Counted from the first letter of the stretch, positions 24,355 to 38,800 are shown. The stretch is 64,000 nucleotides of DNA from Apostichopus japonicus (GCF_037975245.1 NC_092569.1:10976501-11040500), one strand, 5' to 3'. Numbers and translations: made by a program. The notes: generated by a model from the letters alone, not told the origin.

Positions 24355-26392
24355 TGCACCTCCACTTGAAAAAAAAATCATCACCGTTTCTTTTCCTTCA
24401 TTCTTCAGGGCCTCAAAGTTCCTCATAAACGTGATTCTCGGTCCAACTTTTGGGAACGTTCTTTTATTTCTTCCTTTCCCAGCAACAGGAAATTGTCTAT
24501 GTCAATCTCATTTTCTAAAATTAAAAGAAAAAGATGATTTACTTGAAGTGTTACAAACAAGATATGGAATGGAAATGAACATTAGTCAAAATGACAGTTA
24601 TTAACTGAACTGGTACTAAAGGTGTGTATGCTGGAACATCCACATGCCATTCATTACTTTGGAGGTATTCCCTGTTACTATCAGCACATAGAAATTGTTT
24701 CTTTTGCAAATCTGTGAACTAGCCTTTCATTGTCATTAATGAAAACTTATACCATAACTTCTGCACTTACAGATGGTCAGAGTGCATGACAAAACTACAC
24801 AGAGGGATAAGCTTTGATAGGAATTTAGAGGCACAAACTGAAAACACTCAGCCTTTAATGCAAATGCACACAAGATTGCCCTATGCATTCAATATCCCCT
24901 TTCCCAACTTAAGGGAAAGCTGTAGTAATTAATCAATGATTTCTAATATATTGAAAAAATAGGTCAAGGCTTCTAGCCTCTGCTATACAGTATTAACATT
25001 AGCATTCTTGGGTTACAATAGCAATTGCCTAATCTATGTGAATTTCTATTGTGATATTTATGCAAACTTCAACAGCAACATGCCGAAAACATCGGTTCAT
25101 ATAGTTCACTACATAGGCCTAGCCTACACTACGCTCTGCACGCGACTTACGTAATTTAAACTTACTGTAGTGCACAGCAGATTCATAATGCTCTATGAAA
25201 AGTTCTGCTGGAATCCTGCTGGAGTATAATCAAAGTTTGATTTGAATACAGTAACCAATTTAGTGCTGTGCTTGGTATTTAAAGGCTAGATGAACAGCTA
25301 AACAGCAAAACTGCTGTACATAGTTGGTTGGGATTTTGATTGACTATAGCCTATTGACGAATGTGATCTGATCGCTGCATTGATGATTGCGCAAGGTGTC
25401 AGCCTGCATCGTTGACGCTAGCAGCCACAAAGTGCAATTGCATAACGCAGCTGATAATAGTAAAATATGATCAACTACGTAGTTTAATGACCGTTGTTAG
25501 TAGCCACTAGCTTCAAACAAGAAAGCTGTTTAGCTGGTGCCACAGAAGTATACATACTTCCATCAAATTTCAATGAATCAGCATCCTAGGAAAATACTAT
25601 AAGCCTACAGGATGAAAATGGGTTCAGAAAATGAAGCAGACATGCACTCATAATACTTAGCAAATTTAGAAAACTTAGTTGCCCTTCTCATTAACAAGAA
25701 TGTAGAATTATAGGCCTCAACTTTATAAAAAGGCCGTTACAGGGGAAATATTCAACTACATCATCAGCTCCAAGTCCAAGGGCTTAGAGTATAAGAAGCA
25801 TATGTATTAAACCTGGCACCTGAGCAACATCAATTTTTCAAACTAAGGGGAGAATTCCTGGGAACAACCTTGGTTTGTTTTGTGTAGGCTTAGATTTAGA
25901 AGTAAGACATCAAATCAGGATAGGCCTATCTTCATGAGCTAGGATTGTACTTGTAGCCTCTACTCTAGTCATGAGTAATTTTCTCTTTCAAATCAAAATA
26001 AAAAAAACCTATAATGCAGGATTTTAGAAATATCCTATGATATTTTAAAAGGAGATAAATAAGTGCAATAGATTCGGCGCAGCCGTTTACTTTGATAAAT
26101 AAAACGCTTTCGTTGATAAACAAACTATGCCTAGGCTATAGGCCTACTACTGTACTAGATATAGGCCTATGCCTATACTGTGTAACGTTAGGTCTAACGT
26201 TAGTAATTATTACTTGTACTAGGCCTATTACTAGTCTGTACACTACATTGTACGACTACGTGAGCCTGTGATTTGCATGAAGTTGCGTTGGCAAACCAAA
26301 TTAGTTTCAAGAAATATTTTCAACTAACCTTCATATATGTCCTGCATATAAGAAAGACCCCATTCCTTGAGTTTTTCTTGGACAAAGTTCAT
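24355..26392 (-). pseudogene. SAM-domain protein gene of the transposon, two exons, frameshifted
   Basis: Exon 1 (26392-26329) begins ATG, encodes MNFVQEKLKEWGLSYMQDIY and ends in phase 1 at GTTAGT. Exon 2 (24514-24355) follows a polypyrimidine acceptor and continues a SAM fold: ENEIDIDNFLLLG, then after a one-base frame break PKVGPRITFMRNFEALK, ending before a GTAAGG donor. The helix pattern and the PKVGPR signature are typical of SAM domains. The frame break and lack of further exons suggest decay. Upstream DNA (26,393-26,470) may be its promoter. SAM-domain companions of C2H2 transposon proteins are known in fish and invertebrates as far as I recall. Confidence 0.55.
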
Positions 26393-26684
26393 AGTTGACA
26401 GGTAAAAAATAGGTAATTATAACAGCAGACGGTTACCAGCGTAAGTATTGATGACTGATAGAACGGCGTCAGTAAAGAGCAGCGCAGTGATATATAAAAT
26501 TCCCGGGCGGCAGTTTATTGCCAGATAAAGCTACGAAATCTTAAAAAACATTTTTACTCAACTCAAAAATCCAGGAAAAATTAAAAGTAACGTGCAAATG
26601 AAATTATAAACTGATTTTAATTTTATAATCTGCTTACAGTACTGAATAAATTAATACATTGAAATTAAAGCAGGAAAGTGGTTG

Positions 26685-26802
26685 TGTAACTGACGAACAT
26701 AGCTCGAACTACACAACCAAGTGTTAGTTTCAATTACAATTGTGTAAAATGACATTTACACAGAGCCTATGTAGAAATATTTACACAACTGTTTTAAGAG
26801 TG
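26685..26802. repeat. Right terminal and subterminal repeats of the transposon
   Basis: Several TTGTGTAA/ACACAA motifs and the terminal AGAGTG, inverted relative to the left end. Confidence 0.85.
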
Positions 26803-27962
26803 TAGTATGGAAATTAATACTCTGTTAGTGATACAGATAAAGAGTTTTGTGCATTTAAAATTACTATTGACTTAAATTTTGGCCAGGTTTTGCTGCACCA
26901 TTAACTTAGCTATAAATTTGAGTAGTTATAGGGTTTTTAAACTTACTACTAGCTTCAGATAATTCAAACGATACATCGACCAGCAGGAAAAGGTGAATAA
27001 GTCGATTGCTTCTTTCCATTTTGAGCGGTTTATCAGTAAACATTATCTGTTTTCAGCTTACCCTCTTCACACTTACAACAACGATGACTAGAATTGCCAA
27101 ACTGCAGCAGGAAATGTGTACTTTAAGCTACGCCTTATGCGCATGATCAATATGATGAAAGATTACCAAGTGTATATGTAATAAGTGGTTGCCATCTTAT
27201 TATCACAGTAAGGCATACATTAATTGGTGTATGCTTTAGAAAGATATTTGCCTGCGGAGATGTGTATAATAATGTACTTTTTTTTAAACGTTGGAACATT
27301 GATGAGCAAGTGTCGCTGATTGGGTAATCGATTTAAGCGTTACGAATGCATGAAGTGACTGAGGAGTCGAAATACTATTTAAATTGTATTAAGGTAATAA
27401 TATCTACCTGGTTTCGGTTTTATTGGTCGAACGTTTCAACACTTTTACATCTAAGAGAGTATTTTGTGTAAGTTTTTGCCTGTTCTTTTCAATTTTTTCT
27501 TGTGTGAAGTGTCATGTGTGAGGTGTGAGGTGTAACCGGTCAGTTTTGTAGAGAAAACAGTACTAATGAACTTTCGGTTTTACTTTGTTTTGTTTCTCAT
27601 ATTTGTTTGTTATTTTCTATTTATATCTGCGTGATTTCAAGGATTCAAGATCTCTTCTAAACTTACCTCTACAATTTGTTATCTCTACTTCCAGTCTTTG
27701 CACGTTGTCTCTTTCTTTGCTGCGTATCTCTGATCGAAACCAGAACGCCGAATTGCTAAAAACAAAATCACATAAATAACGAAATCAAAACTAAAATTCT
27801 GTGTTTGGTCTTAACTTAAATAGCAGAATTTGTTTCCAGTGACATATGCTCTTTAAAGGACTAAAACAAGTTTGTGCATTTGAACTTTTAACAATTTGTT
27901 GTGCATTGAACGTAAAAGGTGTGGTTTATACTATCTATATCGTTTTCCTTTGTCTCCACCTA

Positions 27963-28080
27963 CCCCCCCCCCCCATACACACACACACACTTATCGCCCT
28001 CACCTTCTCACACACTCTCTCGCGCGAACTTACACACTTGTCCACACTTACCTCTCGTCCACTCCACACTCTCAAACCTC
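27963..28080. repeat. C-run and CA-rich microsatellite, unit A
   Basis: C10 followed by (CA)n and degenerate CACT-rich sequence, directly before R1. Counterpart at 56,395-56,520 in unit B. Confidence 0.85.
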
Positions 28081-28099
28081 CACATTTATGTTATGTTGA

Positions 28100-28415
28100 A
28101 ATATGAAGGTCTGATTTAATTTTCAGTCTGCCGTCTTTAAGTTATTAAATTTACCATTCGATACATCTATTACACTGAACAGGATAGTAAGTGAAAATAC
28201 ATGTTATTCAAGACTTAGAGTTATCAATATTTATGTCTCTGAAATTTGTTTACTTGTTTTTGTCTCTTCGTACCTTTTTTCTGTCAATGATATCTCACTC
28301 ACTAATGGCGAATTGTTTCCTGCTTAGCATATATAACGACTATTTGTACACTTTACGTGGTATAAACGGCTTAGCTTTTTTAGTACAAGTATATCGGTTT
28401 TAAGGACATCCCAGA
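28100..28415 (+). repeat. Dispersed repeat R1, truncated copy, unit A
   Basis: Matches the first ~320 bp of R1, again directly downstream of a microsatellite (C-rich and CA-rich here). Similarity ends near GACATCCCAG. Confidence 0.7.
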
Positions 28416-29639
28416 TAATTCTTTTTGTTTTGATTATATATTGTCATATCGGACTTGGAAGCCAATCAAGAAGCAATTCCCCACAATGCCCTAATTGCAC
28501 CAACACATCGTTTATTGAATGCAGATTATGTAGCGTTGTAGAATGTTTATTCTTTGGTAGACTTGATCACTTATATGATTACGGACGCGTTGGCCATTCA
28601 TAGCACCATCATTATAAATGATTTCTTAGGTAAGAAAGCCCAAAGATTGGGTCAATTATTCCAAACCACTTCATTCACCAAAGAACTAGAGTATTCATAA
28701 GTTGCACAGCAAAGGCATAAAGTGGTCTTATTATTAGTTAATCGCCCAACCTGTTTATGCCAACATAGTCTGCAACGGTGTGAGTCATAGATTTTAGCAG
28801 ACGATTATCTCCAGGAACTTGGTTCGATCATGTTCAAAGTGAGAGTACATAGCCCACTCTATACTTCTTATTACACCTCAGGGGACTGTACTATTATTTA
28901 TACTCACAATAGGTAAGGTTTCAAAGAAGATATCTGTATAGATTTACCTCCCGGTTAAGAGTCTGTAACGCATCGTTTCACACTGGAAGAATAAATGACT
29001 TTCATATACATACGGAAGGTTTGAAGTATTTCTTGTGATACTTTATCTGTTGAATTGGTTCTTTGTAAAACATACAATTTAAATTTGTTTGGTCCTAAGC
29101 AGACAAATACAACTAAAAATTCGACTTAAAATAGAATTTCAGATGACAAATATATCGAAAATGCTCGAGATATTGAATTTATTTGCCCAGAACTGTCATG
29201 GTAACTACACAGATATAGACTACATTATTTCAAAACGTTTCCCTCTTCAATAGTTAGTAATATACAGCCAGACAGAAAACTCTCTGATTTGTACATTTAT
29301 CATGTTTAAGTCTTCAGGAGCAAATGAAGGTATTATAGCTAATATATGTCAATGTGTTATTATTTTCACATTAAGTAATCCACTAAACACAAAATAAATT
29401 AAAAGATATTTTAGAAGACAATCATTACAAATTTGTTGATTCTACCTGTTAATTAATATACTAATTATTCTATGAAGATTTCCCCCACGACTCACGTTGA
29501 TGTAACCCCATGAACCATTGTCAATGAAAGCCCATAAATACACACCGCCATAATTTCATCATATGTATATCCGTGTTGAAAAATCTACTGATGTGGATAA
29601 GTGACGTTTATCACCAAAGTCATAACGTCGAAGGGTATT

Positions 29640-29837
29640 TTATCAGTATAATATGACAATTAACACGATGGGCAACATTGGTTATATCCAGCTACATGGC
29701 CAGTCTCCTCTACTGTAGGCTACAGGTTAATTTAGGTGGCTCAGTATTTTGTAGCTTCACCTTAGAGGAAATCATTATCAACGTTTACATCAGAAGAGAG
29801 CAGGTCACCGAACACTCCATTTCTCTCCATTATCAAG
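29640..29837 (+). promoter_or_regulatory. Candidate promoter / 5' UTR of the plus gene
   Basis: Block strongly conserved with 59,740-59,937. A TATAATAT element (29647-29654) lies about 190 bp before the ATG. Short upstream ATGs are present, so part of this may be untranslated leader. Confidence 0.3.
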
Positions 29838-32800
29838 ATGATCAGCAAATTGTGCAAAGTTTTTGAAGTTTTGCTTTTCTTTTGGACAACAGGCTGTCTC
29901 TTTTCACAACGAGTGGTGAGTTTTAGAACTTTGATATTTTGATACTTTGTTATTACCGCTCCCATTATTTAATCCAATTAGCTTGACGTGTTATTTAGCT
30001 GCAGTTAATTTTTAAAGCTGCAGTCACCATGGTAGAGTATACCAATTTATGTAAGTAACTTTTTCCCTTTCCAGCAGTAAAAAGTGATGTTGTTGTATTT
30101 CTAATTAAAACTTCTTAGGTTTTAAAAGTTGTAATTATTAATCCATGCACTGGATAATAATTTGAGGAGAATTATTCTGGCCCATACTTTTTATTTTAAA
30201 TGCAATATTACCTTAAGTTCGTGAAAAACTATGAAAACTAGAAGAAAATACAACAAATTAAATAAATTTGTCAACAGTTTATTATCATTTCAAGGCAAAT
30301 ATGTCCTTGATATTATATTTATATATCATTGAATCCTCTAGATCAAAGTCATAAACTTTCATTTTATAGAAATTAATAATTAATATTCTTGTCAACCTTG
30401 TGTAAGAATCAATATCAAATGTTAAAGATTGAAATATATTGAAATATAGTAGTTTCCCAAATTTATGTGAATGAAAATAAAATTCTACATGAAGTGACAA
30501 TCGATCATAATTATGCCAATTTAAATACCTCAAATTGACGGATAAAAGGATAAGCTCCCATTAAGTAGTATTAATTAAATTATTAAACGATTCATTCAAA
30601 TCTGTTTATATACCAAAACTTTATTTTATGATATATGCTGCCTTTAAGATAACAATTGAAAAAAAGTCAAACAAGAACAACGTATTTTTGCATTTACAAG
30701 TAGTTTATTTCGAATTTTACCAAAGCATTTAATTTCCTTGTTAACAAATCAAATGTACCTTCTTTATATATGAAAGCGTCTAACAAACTAATTGAAAATA
30801 ACAAGCTATTGCATCCCCCGATATATAACAGTGGTATTCACACTGTTTTAAATGTTTTATTTAATATCATTAACGATCGTGGAGCTTAGCAAAATAATCA
30901 TATGTTAAATTCTATCACTGAATCAAACTGTAATCTCTATTCTACATAAATTTAATTAGTATACGCTTTAAGCCATTGAATTTTAGTAACAACTTCCAGT
31001 TCCAAATAATATGCCAATTATCAAAAGCTATTACATCTCATCATCTTAATATTGTGTTTCTTACCTCTTGCTTCACTTTCAAAATTTAAAAACATGGGAA
31101 CATTTAGAGCCAACATAAATTAGTAACTTTATACCTAGATCTGCTAGTTAAAGTATGATATACCTGTGTCAATTCATTCAAATATGAAATACGTTTATAT
31201 AACAATAATTAATTTTAATGAAATATGCTGCCTTTTAAGATTACAATTGGAAAAAAGTCGGAAAAGTCAAACAAGGAACAACGTACCTTTGCAGTTACAA
31301 TTTTATTGTTTAGAATATTATCGAAGCATTAAATTTCCGTGTTACCAAATCTTATGTATGTAGCGTCTTTATCATCAAAAGTTTTTTTCAAGTTTACAAA
31401 ACTGACTTTTATTAAATCGTGTTTAATCTCCAAACGGTGTTATGTCACTCTCTTTCTAAATTTATTCGTTTAAACGATAAATCGTATAATAACATTTTGG
31501 CGCAACACCTAGACGATGAAACTAATATTGCCGTCATGTTTAGCGCTAACTGAAAATTTATTCAAAAGAGAATATAAAAATGCAAAGTTTATAGGAAGGC
31601 GTCAAACAAATTATTTGAAAATAGCAAGCTATTGCACCCCCTCCCACCCGTATACATATTCACACAACTTTTTAAATGTTTTATTTAATATAATATAAAT
31701 TTAATTAAAAAAATAATAATATGCCAATGATCAAAAGCTATCACAACTCATCATCTTACTATTGTGTTTCTTGCCTTCTGCTTCACTTTCAAAATTTTCG
31801 AAATATGGGAACCTTTAGAGCCAAATTAAATTAGTGACGTGATACCTAGACCTGCTAGTTAACGTAAGATATACCTGTGTCAGGCTCTGTTATGTCCAAG
31901 TCTTCTTAATCGGAATAAAAAGTTCGTTTTATCTCTGATTCTTTACATCACAATTTAATTGAAATCAGTTTCTTGTTTTTAAAAACTTAAGCAATCCAAT
32001 TACGATCTCTTCTCTGGAAACCTGGATTTGGGATTTGAGAGGATATGATTCATACAGAACATGCACTTTATCTCCACATTTCCTGTTTTATTTTGTTATA
32101 AAAATGTTAATATAATATCTACTTGCTGGGATCAATAGTTTACGTTAAAGTATTGTTTAATAGTTAGAAGCAGAAACAATCAAGTCGAAAACAACATTTT
32201 GTGTGGACTAGAAAGGTATGTTGAAAATATCTTTCGTGCATTTATCCAAAGTAGTAACAAATATTCTAATGGGGGTTTGTCTGATCGTATTCAACTGTTA
32301 TCTGTCGTAAATTTTGAAAAATTGCAAATCATAATTCCTTATACACACCTAGAAAAAAACGTTAAGTTGAATTCATTTTTAGTTTCGGTTGCTCATGAAT
32401 TATGAATAGTATCGCTCTTTAAAGATATGATTCGTAAATGATTAAACTGTTATAAGCAGATGTAACGTTAATCGATACATTGAGAAAACCATGAGCATTT
32501 TTTCTCTTCTTTGCTATTTTATAAGACGTCAACCCTTTCTTCAGTAGTCAACAAACTAAAAAGACAAAGTCGGTTTGCCTTAAGTCATGTGACATACACC
32601 GTCTCCAGTACATAACTTTTAATTTTTTGTTCAAATTTAACTATTACTATTTTAATCAATATTGAATTGGAACTTCAAATGACGCAGTTCTTTCCTACCA
32701 AAATATAGTCTTGTGTAAACAAAATGATTTATCTAATCGAAGTAGGAAATAAACTCTTTCAGGACGGTATTGGCTCTGAGTCGTTAGCAGGGCATGATAA

Positions 32801-35800
32801 CGGATCAATGTGTAAAATGAGAGAAATTGAGATTTATATCTTTCAATCAGTCGAAATACTGCACAAGCAAATTCTGTTTCACATCTCATTTTTTTTTTGG
32901 CCTAGGAGCTGACCCTGTAGTTACTGTTGTACCAGTTTCCATGTTTGAAATGTTTAAATCCATGTTTAAATTCACATTTTATTGAGATTTTGCTGTACGG
33001 TCGTAAAAAATTGCTGAAATATTAGTAAAGGAGCTTTCCTATGACAGAAAGTCTTACGCACATTTCAAGGACGAAATATTTGACCGTATATTAGTAATAA
33101 CCCCTTTTCCATATTTTTGTATGCTATTTATTTAATCATGATATAAATTCAATTCATTCAGTTTTCGCACTGCAGTATATTGGTCGAAGCTGATTTCACG
33201 GAACACATGTTAAAACAAATGTTTGTGTTTTTTACTTCTATGCTATTGTTGGTAATGTCTGCTTGCACCGTATAACACTAAATCAAAGTATCTGGTAGAA
33301 TTTCATTCAGTCATTCCCGCTCTGCGAGTATTTTCGTAATTTTAAATCGATCTCTTACAGAGTAAAATCAATCACAAGTCTGGAAAATAATCGGGATATT
33401 ATCATATTATAATAGTGAATTATAACTCAATATTAAAGCCCCCCACCCCAAATGAAAGCAGAAAGTTTGTTTGCAGTGTATTTTCTACCTCGTAACACAG
33501 AAAATTATCACCCAATTGTTGCCAAGTCTCTGTTACAAAAACCTGCATCGGGAAATCCAGCTGATAGCTGTGTATGCTTTGTTGTTTTTTGAACAACAAT
33601 TGCATTTCCGTACTTTGGTATTAATTCATAGGTACGTATTTTAAAAATCGGCTATAACAATACCTTAACATATTTCAGTTTTAAATTTTGTTTTTATAAA
33701 ATAAAGTCTTCTTTACTTTCGGGCATAGCGTATGTGCTTGGTAAATGTGTAATTTACTCTATTGTTGACAAAGTCTGCTGGAAACGTGTAGAAAATATGT
33801 TAAAAGAATCTGCTCCAACTTGTTTCAATTTTTCCTCACTGTAAATTTTTGCAAACAGAGATCTTATAGAGTGACAAAACTCACTAGTTTGCAAAGTCAA
33901 GATATTCTAACGGAGTTAATTTCCCATTCAATTATATTTTACCAGGAAGGTATAAGAATTATTTGTTCAAGAAATAGATTTTCCTGTTTGGTATAGTTAA
34001 TAGTGTTGCATCATCAACAAAAAAAGGAACAAATTCTTAACTTCATTGTACAAAGAAAAATAAATGACATGATGTTGGATTCTTCTCGTGGTCCAGAAGA
34101 TAATACTTCTTTTTAATTATTTTTGAACAAAAATTATACCGAGGAAAAGATGATGACTTTGTATCTTTAAATTGTTAACAAAATTTTATTTTAAATTAAT
34201 ACAGCTGAATATTTATTGGGAAGCAAATGGGGCGTGTTTCTAAGCCATGGTGGTTTTGTAACTAAACTGTGTCTATAGGCCTTGGTGATTTGAAGCTAAA
34301 ACATTTTTTTAGTTGTTATAGTTTTGTAATTAAAGTGATAAGAGCACGGAGGCAGTTGCCTCATACATCGAATACTATGTACAAATATTGTCTACCCATT
34401 TCGCGTCCTGTTTGCTAATTTAGGGTTCTTGTTGATGTAATCATAAACATACTCTACTCAGCCGCCTGGTTCGCTTCTGATAAAGTTTGTTACTTCAATG
34501 AGCTATAATTAAAAATTCTCCAAGATACAGTAAGTACTAACACGATCTAGTTTCTCACAGCTTAATAACTTCTGTGGATTATTTTGCTTATTTGTGATTG
34601 CTATCTCAAATAAACACGGTTTGAAATACAAAACTTAAACACAACACGGAAAATCTTGTCATGGACTATTGTCCCTCAAATTAAAATATTGTTTTTCGTG
34701 ACTTTATATTTACTGCCAATGCAAGTATTGTGATTTTTTTGTCACAACTTCCCAAAAGTGATTTTCGTAGCGCATTTTCTTTTTTTATATTTGTGCCAAC
34801 CAGGATATTATAGCTAAATGATACTTCGTTTATGTTAAAGAGGCATATATATATATATATATCAAAGTACTAGATAGAATATCTACGTTAGAGTAATTGC
34901 CTCTACCTAGATGTGTTCATCTAATGGCTTTATAACGCTTTAACGTCAAATATGCGAAGTATTTTTTTTTAATTTTACACAACGTCATTTATATCTAGGT
35001 TTATTAGGGTGATAGTTATGTTGCTGAATAGTCATTCGTTTCAAATGTTATACTCTCCGTTAAGTTTGTGTATTTGGTATCAAAGGAAAGTTTAATATTC
35101 AGAGGTTAAATGGATAAACATTTGTTAAACGAATTTACAATTCGAAACAATAACATGGTTAAGTACCGTCTCTGGGGTATATTACATTGTTACACTGTTA
35201 ACTAGAAAGTCCAACTCGTTCCACCAGCCTACTCAACTCCCAGATCGTGTTCGCATGTAGCATTAAGTGGCGCCAAATATAGGCGAGATAGGCACTAATG
35301 TATTGTCACCAATCCAGCCCCACCCCTTCCAATACACACACATTCACCACCCCCTGCACTGCAGCATATCAGTCATTTAAAATACTGAGTAAAGTATACA
35401 TCACCTCAGTTACACATGAAAAAGTAAATTTGCCAATTAACTGCGCTGTTACATTTTGTATTAATTTCCATTTGACAGGATGCTCTACAGACAATCAATG
35501 ACAATACTGGTGATAATAGTGTAGGTAAGTGAACTTTGTGGCCTCTAATCTTATGTAAATGAGTCGTCAAAATATGACGTCATGATTAAATAACATAACA
35601 ATTATTCGAATATGTGGATTAACGTTATAATTATGATGTTATTTCCTTATCAGTTGTCATTAACGTTCAGTGATTAAAGTTAGGTCAGTTAACTATGCAG
35701 GCTGTAAATAAATCTTCATGTACGACGTCATAAATAAATATCACTAGAATTGTTTGAATACATGGATTTATTTGATAATTATAATGTTACTTCCTGTCAA

Positions 35801-38800
35801 TCGTTATTAACATCCAGTGATCATTCTTTTTAATGTTTTATACAAATGTACTTTCGTTTTCGTTTGATTCGAAAGTTGTGTGTTCTTCCAATGATAAGTT
35901 GGATATCAGCTAAAACAGACAATGTAGCGTATTAAATACATTAATAATAGAATACGTTAATATTTAGAATGATCGCATGCTATTTGGACATGACAATTAA
36001 ATTTTATTTAATCTTCACTGTTAATCAACTCACAAAAGCAAACCAATTTACTTCGTTGGACGTACTAGGTTCGTCGTTTTTCTTCTACCAACAATCGAAT
36101 TACCCGAGAGATTGCAGAGAAGTCCAGGAGCAATGTTCATCACATAACTCTACTGGTGTCTTCATGATCAAACCAGATGGCTATCTAGAACCTTTTGAGG
36201 TTTACTGTGATAACACAGACAGTTCTGGTGGATGGACGGTAGGTCTTTACAGTCTGTTTACTTTACATGTTTCTTTTTCTCTTTTCCCTCTCCCTATTAT
36301 TTCCCATTTCTCCGGGTAAACTCTCCGGGTGATACCACAATAAGTAGATGCGCATACATACTACACAGTGTGCATATCCCAATATTAAGCATTATAGACT
36401 ATCTTAGCCAAGAGAATGGTTTCTAGTGACGTATATTCACAATAAACACATCAATTACTTTGAATTCATTTTCTAAATCATTTATATTGTTAGGTAATAC
36501 AACGTCGTATTGACGGTTCCATCGACTTCAGCCGTGACTGGGACAGCTACAAGTCTGGCTTCGGCTTTTTATCTCAGGAATTCTGGCTCGGTAATGAGAA
36601 GATTTCTCACTTGACCAATCAAAAGAAGTATCAATTGGTGATTGAGATGACGTCATCAAATGGTTCCTTAATCCGGGTTTCTTACGACAACTTCCGCATT
36701 AGTGATGAGTTCAGCAACTTCAAGTTGTTCAGTCTCGGACATTTTTCTGGAAGAACAGGTAAGTTATATCAACATTTCCGTTTAATATCCTTATTATTTG
36801 TTCCCTTTAGCTCAGTTATCAGGTCAGATGACCTTTAGTTCACCATGGTTCGCAGTTTGGAATTCATATAGCTATATCAGGCGCGTATCCAGAGGCCTGC
36901 TATGACACCCCACTCCCCCCGCCCCCCCCTTCAGCATCACAAAAAAAACGATTATTGGCACATCCTTACGTAGACACCTAGATGTTAGACATAATGTATA
37001 ACCTCGAAACTTTGTTCTTTTCCTGGGAGAGTGTCCGCAATCCTCCTACATGGGAATCAGTTTTAACGACCCATGGACCACACTCCCTTCTTATTTACTT
37101 CGTGGATCTGCCCATGTTTAACCAATCACCAGTGTAACTTGTACCTTCCATATGACATTTTTATTACTATTATGTGAGACAATAACTTGAGGAAATTACT
37201 GCTTCTTTTGTAGGCTGACAACTAATGGATTCAGTTTTGTCAGGCAAACAGTTGTCACGTATGTTTAGAGCTTATATGAGAACAATAACAATCTATGAAC
37301 ATGTCGCTAGAGAAAATTTACACCTGGCCATGTTTTTTTTTCCGGATGGAGTATGAAGTAATGTGGGCTTTTAACACAAGTTTTACAACATGTTCATTAC
37401 AAATAAAATACACAACGAAGTTTATATTACCAGTATGTTTCAATTTTGAGGTAATTTCCTAAAACTACCGACCTGTTTATTCCTGCAGACGTTATAACCC
37501 TTTGCCCCTACAACATGGTCTATATAAACTGCAGTAACTCTTGTCAGCGGACTTGTGGTGCTCCAGAAATGTGTCAGGATGGGGTCTGTAATGAAGCCGA
37601 AGCCTGTGTTTGTTCCGATGGCTACTTCATGAAGGGATCAAACTGTGTACCTCAAAAACAGTGTGGATGTTACGAATCAGAGGGACAAACAGTTATTCCA
37701 GTAAGTTGCTTTGTTTTTATTCATTTGTCTTAATTTTGGGCAGTCAAATCTGGAACTGTATGTCAAAGATTATTCACTGTCACAGTTTTCAACAACTCTT
37801 CTACAAACAACAGCATAGTTGAAGACTTTTTCTAGATAACCAGTCACTTTTAATGCTGTCTTTTATAATGAATGCAATATAAGCGCAATCTAACTCCAAT
37901 AAAAAATATATATTTTTGAGTTCATTTAACTATACGGTTATAGGAATACCTGTCAAATTATAGTATACTCCACGTAGGGAATTCTAGTGCTTACATAGAG
38001 ACATTACAATACAGAACAGTATTAACCGTGGATGATAAAAAACACAACATCAGGGTTACATGTAATCTGTAAAAACTAAAGTAAAGAATTATTTTGTGTT
38101 TCAGGAAGGTGGGTCTTACGTGAACCCTGGATGTACAAGAAAAGGTGTTTGTACCAACGGACAGATCACGTGGGATGAAGAATATGCATGCAGTCCTAAC
38201 GCAGTTTGTGACGTCAGGGACAACATAAGACAATGCTATTGTACTGGTGGCTACAGAGGGGATGGTGAAAATTGCACGAGACTACCTAGAGATTGTCAGG
38301 AAATTTACGAGGATGGATCCGAGGATAACGATATATACAGAATCAAACCAACCGGGTGGACCGGGGAGGCCTTTGAGGTTTACTGCAACATGACTGACGG
38401 AGGAGGATGGACGGTAAGTCATTCCAATAATTAAAACCACATTAATCACACTTAATCGGTAATACACTGTATTAAACTACACTTTAGTCATTGTACCACA
38501 ATGAACACACAAAAATACACTACATTGTACTGTAAAAATTCACTAACTTACCCTAGCTGCACGTTAGAAAAATACAGTACATTACATTGCACTACAAAGC
38601 AATATTCTACATAAAGTACAAAAGTGATAGAGTATACCTTTTGGTTGACTGTAGTAGAATAGGTATCTTTCATACAAGTGCAAATCACATGTTAGTTTAA
38701 TGACCGTTATTGATACAAGGCTATACATAAACATGGATAATCGTTTGTAATGGATGCACTTTAAACTACAGTTACCATGTATCAAAGCAATATCTAAATA

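Larger units (their letters stand above)
22495..26802 (-). mobile_element. CACTA-like (CMC) DNA transposon, degraded, 4,308 bp
   Basis: The ends are inverted: CACTCTAAAA at 22495 and TTTTAAGAGTG finishing at 26802. It is flanked by TA on both sides (22493-22494 and 26803-26804). Unit B has the uninterrupted site with a single TA at 54834-54835. Both ends are crowded with TTGTGTA/TACACAA subterminal repeats. Inside, on the minus strand, are remnants of a C2H2-finger gene and a SAM-domain gene. CACT termini, short TA duplication and subterminal repeats suggest the CACTA/EnSpm group; no complete transposase is present, so the superfamily call is tentative. Confidence 0.85.
21048..29837. other. 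Intergenic region between the unit A minus gene and the next plus gene (head to head)
   Basis: Holds the promoter area, the exon-relic repeat, the 4.3-kb transposon, a C-rich/CA microsatellite (about 27,963-28,080), and the truncated R1 copy. From about 28,430 to 29,640 there is AT-rich sequence, shared with unit B in part, in which I see no gene. Confidence 0.7.

Noticed and set aside
24242-24604. 120-residue plus-strand open frame
   Set aside because: It lies antisense to the SAM exon 2, whose translation shows a recognisable SAM motif; the plus frame shows nothing recognisable.
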